Assembly (NCBI GenBank): GCA_964495805.1
Contig: CAZBWV010000007.1
Location: 1-9,132, forward strand
Direction of reading: 5' to 3'
DNA length: 9,132 nt
DNA from: JALXCH01 sp964495805
Lineage (GTDB): Bacteria; Calditrichota; Calditrichia; RBG-13-44-9
The notes beneath the pieces were generated by a model. It was given only the letters and a program-made list of their open reading frames with translations, was not told the origin of the DNA and did no database searches. Each line of letters begins with the position of its first letter. Position 1 is the stretch's first letter. Of this stretch, positions 5,570-9,132 are shown one piece after another. A program made the translations under genes and the position numbers.

Positions 5570-8203
5570 ATGAAATCCTCCAGGGTGATACGCCAGGAAT
5601 TTATCGATTTCTTCAAGGGTAAAGGTCACACGTTTGTTCCCAGTTCACCGGTGGTTCCCAGGGATGATCCCACATTGCTTTTCACCAATGCTGGAATGAA
5701 TCAATTTAAAGATGTTTTTTTGGGGAAAGGAACCCGTCCTTACACGCGCGCGGTAAATTCTCAAAAGTGTATTCGCGTCAGTGGTAAACACAACGATCTG
5801 GAAGAAGTTGGTCACGACACCTATCATCATACATTTTTCGAAATGCTGGGGAATTGGTCCTTTGGCGATTATTACAAGCGCGAAGCGATTCAATGGGCCT
5901 GGGAGTTGTTGACCGAGGTGTGGAAATTACCCAAAGATAAACTCTGGGCTACCGTTTACAAGGATGATGATGAGGCGGCTAAAATCTGGCCGGAGGTAAC
6001 CGATCTCCCCGCCGGACGTGTGCTCCGTTTTGGTGAAAAAGATAATTTCTGGGAAATGGGCGAAACCGGTCCTTGTGGTCCGTGTTCTGAGATTCATATC
6101 GATCTTGGGCCGGAACATTGCGATAAAAAAGATGTCCCCGGGCATGTCTGTCAGGTAAACGGAGATTGCGGTCGCTACATTGAATTGTGGAATCTGGTTT
6201 TCATTCAGTACAATCGGGACGAAATGGGCGAACTCCATCCTCTGCCCAAAAAACATGTGGACACCGGGATGGGCTTCGAACGAATTGTGGCTGTGCTGCA
6301 GGGAGTGTTTTCCAATTACGACACCGACTTATTTCAACCGATTATCAGAAAGATCGGAGAATTCTCCGGCCTGAACTATTCTTCTGCCACTGAAGAGGAA
6401 AAAATTGCTTTTCGGGTTATTGCCGATCACATTCGGATGCTTACCTTTGCCATTACCGACGGAGCGCTTCCGTCCAATGAAGGAAGAGGGTACGTGTTGC
6501 GCAGAATACTGCGCCGTGCCTCCCGATATGCCCGTAAGCTGGAATTGCACCGACCTTTTATTTACCAGCTGGTTCCCACAGTGGTGGAAATTATGGGCGA
6601 TGCCTTCCCGGAAATTCGGGAAAAGCAGGATTACGTCATGGAAGCCATTCGTTCCGAGGAGGAAAATTTCAACAAAACACTGGATCGGGGCATTGAACTG
6701 TTCGAAAAATTAGTCGCCCAATTAAAACAGGAAGGACGGACGGTTATTCCCGGCGAAGAGGCATTTAAATTGTATGACACGTACGGGTTCCCGCTGGATT
6801 TAACCCGCATCATGGCCGAGGAAAATAACATGACGGTGGATGAAGAAGGGTTCGATCGGGAAATGGAAAAGCAACGGGAAAAATCCCGGCAGGCGGGCAA
6901 ATTCGTCATGCAGTACGACCATGTGGATAACTGGAACGTCCTTCATCATTGTCCCACTGCCTCGCATTTTGTCGGTTACGATACCCTGGAAGTTGAGACG
7001 AACGTGTGCAAATTTGCTGAAAAAGATGGAAAATATCGGGTGGTTCTGGTGGAAACACCGTTTTATGCAGAAAGCGGTGGCCAGGTTGCCGATCGGGGTA
7101 AGATTATTCTGGAAAATGCCGAACTGGAGGTAGTAGATGTACAGAAGGAAGGCGATGATATTGTCCATATCTGTCGCGGACCCCGCGATTTAAACATTGT
7201 ACATTCCCGGGTAATTGCACGGGTCGATCCGCAATGGCGGTATCCCACCATGTATAATCACACGGCAACTCATTTGCTGCATGCTGCTTTACGGAAAGTT
7301 TTAGGTGACCATGTGCAGCAGGCCGGTTCACTGGTCGCTCCGGATCGCCTTCGTTTCGATTTCACGCATTTTAAAAAAGTAGAACCGGAAGAGTTAGAGG
7401 AAATCGAACGGATTGTGAATGAACAAATTCGCCGGGACATTCCCCTGGAAATTTTCGTCACCGATTTCAAAAAAGCGCAGGAAATGGGTGCTATGGCGCT
7501 GTTTGGTGAAAAATATGGTGATCAGGTGCGGGTTGTTTTGATTGATGAGTTCAGCAAGGAGCTGTGCGGGGGAACCCACGTACGACGAACCGGGGAAATT
7601 GGTGCTTTTGTCATTGTACAGGAGACCAGTGTTGCCAGTGGAATTCGCCGTATCGAAGCACTTACTGGCCCAGCTGCTGTGGAATTCATACAGAAAAGTC
7701 GGGATGTCCTTTCCGAAGCTACACGGATTCTCAATACCGCTCCCGATAAACTACCCCAACGAATCAAACAACTGTATGATGAACTGCACTCGATCGAGCG
7801 AGAGATTCAACGTCTCAAAGCCGAACGGTTATTGGATAACCTGGATGAAATGATCGCCAATGCCGAAAAAGTGGATTCCATTTTGCTGGCGGTTAAACAG
7901 GTACGAGATGTGGACATGGATTTACTTAAACAACTGGCCGACCGTTTTCGACAGAAAGTTCGCCAGGGGGTTTTGTTCCTGATCAATGTTAATTCGCGGG
8001 AGAATAAACTGAATTTTGTTTTGGCGATAACTGACGATCTGATTCGGGAAAAGAACTTAAATGCCGGACAGATTATTCGCGAGGTGGCGAAAGAGACCGG
8101 TGGAGGTGGGGGCGGGCGTCCTCATCTGGCCACAGCCGGTGGAAAAGAGTCAAAAAATATCGATAAGGCGGTCAAAAAGTTGAAGTCGATTTTAAAATCG
8201 TAA
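5570..8203 (+). CDS. alaS: Alanyl-tRNA synthetase
   Basis: Charges tRNA(Ala) with alanine in the cytoplasm and clears mischarged Ser/Gly-tRNA(Ala). The 877 residues match the usual bacterial length (about 875). The class II aminoacylation core occupies about 1-240 (FTNAGMNQFKDVFLG; TGPCGPCSEIH at 166-176; VDTGMGFERI at 230-239). The tRNA-recognition region runs to about 460 and includes TDGALPSNEGRGYVLRRILR. The editing domain spans about 460-720, with zinc ligands in HTATH (His564, His568) and CGGTH (Cys666, His670) and the ESGGQ motif at 501. A helical linker (about 730-765) leads to the C-Ala/DHHA1 domain ending with the glycine-rich motif at 844-858. All parts are intact. ATG 5570 aligns with the normal AlaRS N-terminus and has AGGGA 6 bases upstream. 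A cysteine-containing insert at 184-200 is noted under findings. It stands alone, 151 bases after the kinases. Confidence 0.98.
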   Translation: MKSSRVIRQEFIDFFKGKGHTFVPSSPVVPRDDPTLLFTNAGMNQFKDVFLGKGTRPYTRAVNSQKCIRVSGKHNDLEEVGHDTYHHTFFEMLGNWSFGDYYKREAIQWAWELLTEVWKLPKDKLWATVYKDDDEAAKIWPEVTDLPAGRVLRFGEKDNFWEMGETGPCGPCSEIHIDLGPEHCDKKDVPGHVCQVNGDCGRYIELWNLVFIQYNRDEMGELHPLPKKHVDTGMGFERIVAVLQGVFSNYDTDLFQPIIRKIGEFSGLNYSSATEEEKIAFRVIADHIRMLTFAITDGALPSNEGRGYVLRRILRRASRYARKLELHRPFIYQLVPTVVEIMGDAFPEIREKQDYVMEAIRSEEENFNKTLDRGIELFEKLVAQLKQEGRTVIPGEEAFKLYDTYGFPLDLTRIMAEENNMTVDEEGFDREMEKQREKSRQAGKFVMQYDHVDNWNVLHHCPTASHFVGYDTLEVETNVCKFAEKDGKYRVVLVETPFYAESGGQVADRGKIILENAELEVVDVQKEGDDIVHICRGPRDLNIVHSRVIARVDPQWRYPTMYNHTATHLLHAALRKVLGDHVQQAGSLVAPDRLRFDFTHFKKVEPEELEEIERIVNEQIRRDIPLEIFVTDFKKAQEMGAMALFGEKYGDQVRVVLIDEFSKELCGGTHVRRTGEIGAFVIVQETSVASGIRRIEALTGPAAVEFIQKSRDVLSEATRILNTAPDKLPQRIKQLYDELHSIEREIQRLKAERLLDNLDEMIANAEKVDSILLAVKQVRDVDMDLLKQLADRFRQKVRQGVLFLINVNSRENKLNFVLAITDDLIREKNLNAGQIIREVAKETGGGGGGRPHLATAGGKESKNIDKAVKKLKSILKS

Positions 8204-8274
8204 TGCTGGATGTGTTCTTTACTAAAAAGGTGAACTAAAACTCCAACAGGACAGAAAAAAGAATGTAAAATCCC

Positions 8275-8307
8275 AAAAAATGTATTGCGCTCAAGTTTAT
8301 TTTTTTT
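8275..8307 (+). terminator. Terminator-like A/T hairpin after alaS
   Basis: AAAAAAT (8275-8281) pairs with ATTTTTT (8299-8305), and an inner TTG (8285-8287) pairs with CAA (8292-8294) around the loop CGCT. Eight T residues run from 8300 to 8307. The GC-poor stem makes it a weak intrinsic terminator, but it is the only T-tract structure downstream of alaS. Since the A-run and T-run are complementary it could also act on the opposite strand. Confidence 0.3.
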
Positions 8308-8337
8308 AAATTAACTAAAGTAAGTGAATGGAGTGAC

Positions 8338-8367
8338 TTGATTCAAACTTCGATGAGATTATTTTTG
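8338..8367 (+). promoter_or_regulatory. Bacteroidota-type promoter for the secreted-protein gene
   Basis: TTG (8338-8340), exactly 19 bases, then TATTTTTG (8360-8367) fits the published Bacteroidota primary-sigma consensus TTG-N19-TAnnTTTG at every fixed base. It points toward the downstream gene, whose ATG is 228 bases beyond the -7 element, so a long leader is implied. In AT-rich DNA such a match can arise by chance, and the host phylum is not proven. Confidence 0.45.
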
Positions 8368-8495
8368 ACCATATATCACTTTCTTCTATTGCCCGATTAT
8401 TCGTGTCAATTTGTTGTTTTCCCCAAATCATTATTAAATGGAATTAGTTTTTAATTAAAAATAGCAAATTTAAACGGATTGTTTCAGTGGAATAA

Positions 8496-8537
8496 TCTTT
8501 AGCAACTACGACGAAAGGGGGTGAGAGTTACTAAAGA
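8496..8537 (+). ncRNA. 5'-leader hairpin presenting a Shine-Dalgarno-like loop
   Basis: TCTTTAGCAACT (8496-8507) pairs with AGTTACTAAAGA (8526-8537): 11 of 12 positions match, with one C-A mismatch (8503/8530). The 18-base loop (8508-8525) contains AAGGGGGTGA (8515-8524), which can pair with the 16S rRNA 3' end over ten bases if one G-U pair is allowed. No credible start codon sits at normal distance after it; the gene's own ribosome binding site is about 60 bases downstream. It does not match any riboswitch class I can recall. Possible roles are a standby ribosome site, an mRNA stabiliser or a regulator-binding hairpin; this is inference. Confidence 0.45.
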
Positions 8538-8586
8538 GTAAAGCATGAGGTGTAATTTTAATTTTTTTGAAACCAAACTAATTGAT

Positions 8587-8592
8587 GGAGGT
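8587..8592 (+). promoter_or_regulatory. Ribosome binding site of the secreted-protein gene
   Basis: GGAGGT is a perfect core match and ends 3 bases before ATG 8596. It favours this start over the in-frame ATG at 8545, which has only AAAGAG-like upstream bases and would place a 17-residue polar extension in front of a canonical signal peptide. Confidence 0.75.
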
Positions 8593-8595
8593 ACT

Positions 8596-9132
8596 ATGAA
8601 GCAATTTTTCAGTGTTGTGTTTATTGCGCTTATTCTGGTTGCTTCCGGTGTATTTGCTGCTCAAGGAGTAGAACAACCGGAGTACATGGAGGTCTCTCCG
8701 ACGCTGGCATCCGGACCGGGTGGTTCGATCGATGCCACGTGGGATTTGCTGTTTAGTTTCGACGTCCAGGCGGCCACGGGTGCCCTGGGGAACGCAGGTG
8801 CAGAATACGATGGAACGTATTTTTACACCACTCGCTGGGCTTCCAACCTGATTCATCGGTACGACATGACCGGAACCATGGTAGAAGAATTTTCCATCTC
8901 TGGTGTGACGGGTTTGCGCGACCTGGCATACGATGGAACATACATGTACGGTGGTAAGGCCGGTAACACCATCTACATGATGGATTTTGTGACCAAGACG
9001 TTGATTGGTCAGATTAACTCTCCGGTTGCGGTGCGAAACATAGCTTACGACGAAGCCAACGATGCCTTCTGGGTAGGCAACTGGAACACCGATTTGATGC
9101 TGGTGGACCGTAACGGAAATACGCTGGCCACC
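8596..9132 (+). CDS. Secreted beta-propeller-like protein, 3'-incomplete
   Basis: Only the first 179 residues are in the window; the frame is open to the right edge. Residues 1-22 form a Sec signal peptide (MKQ, a hydrophobic core, then GVFA before AQG), with cleavage expected near residue 21 or 22. After a Ser/Gly/Pro-containing linker come repeated units: YDGTYFYTTRW at 71, YDGTYMYGG at 112 and YDEANDAFWVGNW at 151, spaced 41 and 39 residues apart, as expected for successive propeller blades. No catalytic motif is visible. Proteins of this style in FCB-type bacteria often end in a type IX secretion sorting domain, but that end is outside the window, so export beyond the inner membrane is inference. 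The gene has a good ribosome binding site, a long structured leader and strongly C-ending codons, which suggests high expression. The exact function is unknown. Confidence 0.85.
   Translation, partial: MKQFFSVVFIALILVASGVFAAQGVEQPEYMEVSPTLASGPGGSIDATWDLLFSFDVQAATGALGNAGAEYDGTYFYTTRWASNLIHRYDMTGTMVEEFSISGVTGLRDLAYDGTYMYGGKAGNTIYMMDFVTKTLIGQINSPVAVRNIAYDEANDAFWVGNWNTDLMLVDRNGNTLAT

Larger units (their letters stand above)
8204..8595. other. 392-base AT-rich intergenic region, long leader of the secreted-protein gene
   Basis: I find no convincing gene here on either strand. It holds, in order, the weak terminator-like hairpin after alaS, an exact Bacteroidota-type promoter match (8338-8367), an AT-only palindrome TTTTTAATTAAAAA (8448-8461), and a strong hairpin (8496-8537) with a ribosome-binding-like loop. 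A weaker sigma70-like alternative, TTGTTG (8411-8416)-N17-TTAAAT (8434-8439), is also visible. If transcription starts near 8374 the leader of the next gene is about 220 bases. Confidence 0.6.

Noticed and set aside
6405..6713. 102-residue plus-strand frame inside alaS, and other out-of-frame plus-strand ORFs there
   Set aside because: They overlap conserved AlaRS coding sequence in another frame and show only low-complexity translations rich in Trp/Cys/Pro.
8203..8238. ATG overlapping the alaS stop (TAATG) with an 11-residue frame
   Set aside because: Too short, without recognisable content; likely chance.
8521..8541. GTG mini-ORF (MRVTKE) next to the GGGGG run in the leader hairpin
   Set aside because: The start codon overlaps the ribosome-binding-like sequence itself, so that site cannot serve it, and the ORF is only six codons.
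8490..8545. Known riboswitch (c-di-GMP-I, TPP, cobalamin, fluoride, preQ1) in the secreted-protein leader
   Set aside because: None of the conserved core sequences I know for these classes is present; only a single simple hairpin is visible.
8545..8595. In-frame upstream ATG giving a 17-residue extension of the secreted protein
   Set aside because: It has a poor ribosome binding site and would bury the signal peptide behind a polar stretch; GGAGGT supports ATG 8596.
8578..8856. 92-residue minus-strand ORF over the leader and start of the secreted-protein gene, and a second at 8753-8941
   Set aside because: The plus strand here has a ribosome binding site, signal peptide and repeats in one continuous frame; the minus-strand readings have no such support.
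1..9132. CRISPR arrays, insertion sequences, tRNA or rRNA genes
   Set aside because: No regularly spaced repeats, transposase-like ORFs, terminal inverted repeats, cloverleaf sequences or rRNA motifs were seen.

Overview
The window holds five protein genes, all on the + strand, and looks like a chromosomal stretch from a mesophilic or moderately thermophilic bacterium of the FCB (Fibrobacterota-Chlorobiota-Bacteroidota) superphylum. The reasons are indirect. A promoter-like site at 8338-8367 fits the Bacteroidota pattern TTG-N19-TAnnTTTG exactly, and a close variant lies ahead of alaS. The last gene encodes a secreted beta-propeller of a style common in FCB and Calditrichota-like genomes, and PAS/GAF hybrid kinases are abundant there. 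I cannot fix the phylum from sequence alone; Calditrichota or a relative is my guess.

Region 1 (1-5418) is a signalling cluster. An AT-rich, roughly 8-helix membrane protein of unknown family (start probably left of the window) is followed after 8 bases by a soluble PAS hybrid histidine kinase. After 33 more bases comes a membrane-anchored hybrid kinase with a CHASE8-like periplasmic sensor, HAMP, PAS and GAF domains. The two kinases share the HDFNN type of H-box, the same catalytic boxes and a C-terminal receiver, and look like tandem paralogs. All catalytic residues appear intact. No response regulator with an output domain and no separate phosphotransfer protein is in view, so the output of the pathway is unknown.

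Region 2 (5419-8203) is a 151-base spacer with a possible promoter, a hairpin and a 7-codon leader ORF, followed by a complete alaS (alanyl-tRNA synthetase, 877 aa) with intact aminoacylation, editing and C-Ala regions. It is a housekeeping gene with no obvious functional link to the kinases.

Region 3 (8204-9132) is a 392-base AT-rich spacer and the start of a secreted protein. The spacer holds a weak terminator-like structure, the best promoter match, and a 12-bp hairpin whose loop displays a strong 16S-rRNA-complementary sequence far from any start codon. The gene that follows has a good ribosome binding site, a signal peptide, about 40-residue propeller repeats and a strong preference for C-ending codons. 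Together these suggest an abundantly made exported protein with a long, structured mRNA leader. It runs off the right edge.

I see no mobile element, CRISPR array, tRNA or rRNA. The best candidates for something undescribed are the leader hairpin at 8496-8537 and the pairing of the unknown membrane protein with the soluble kinase.
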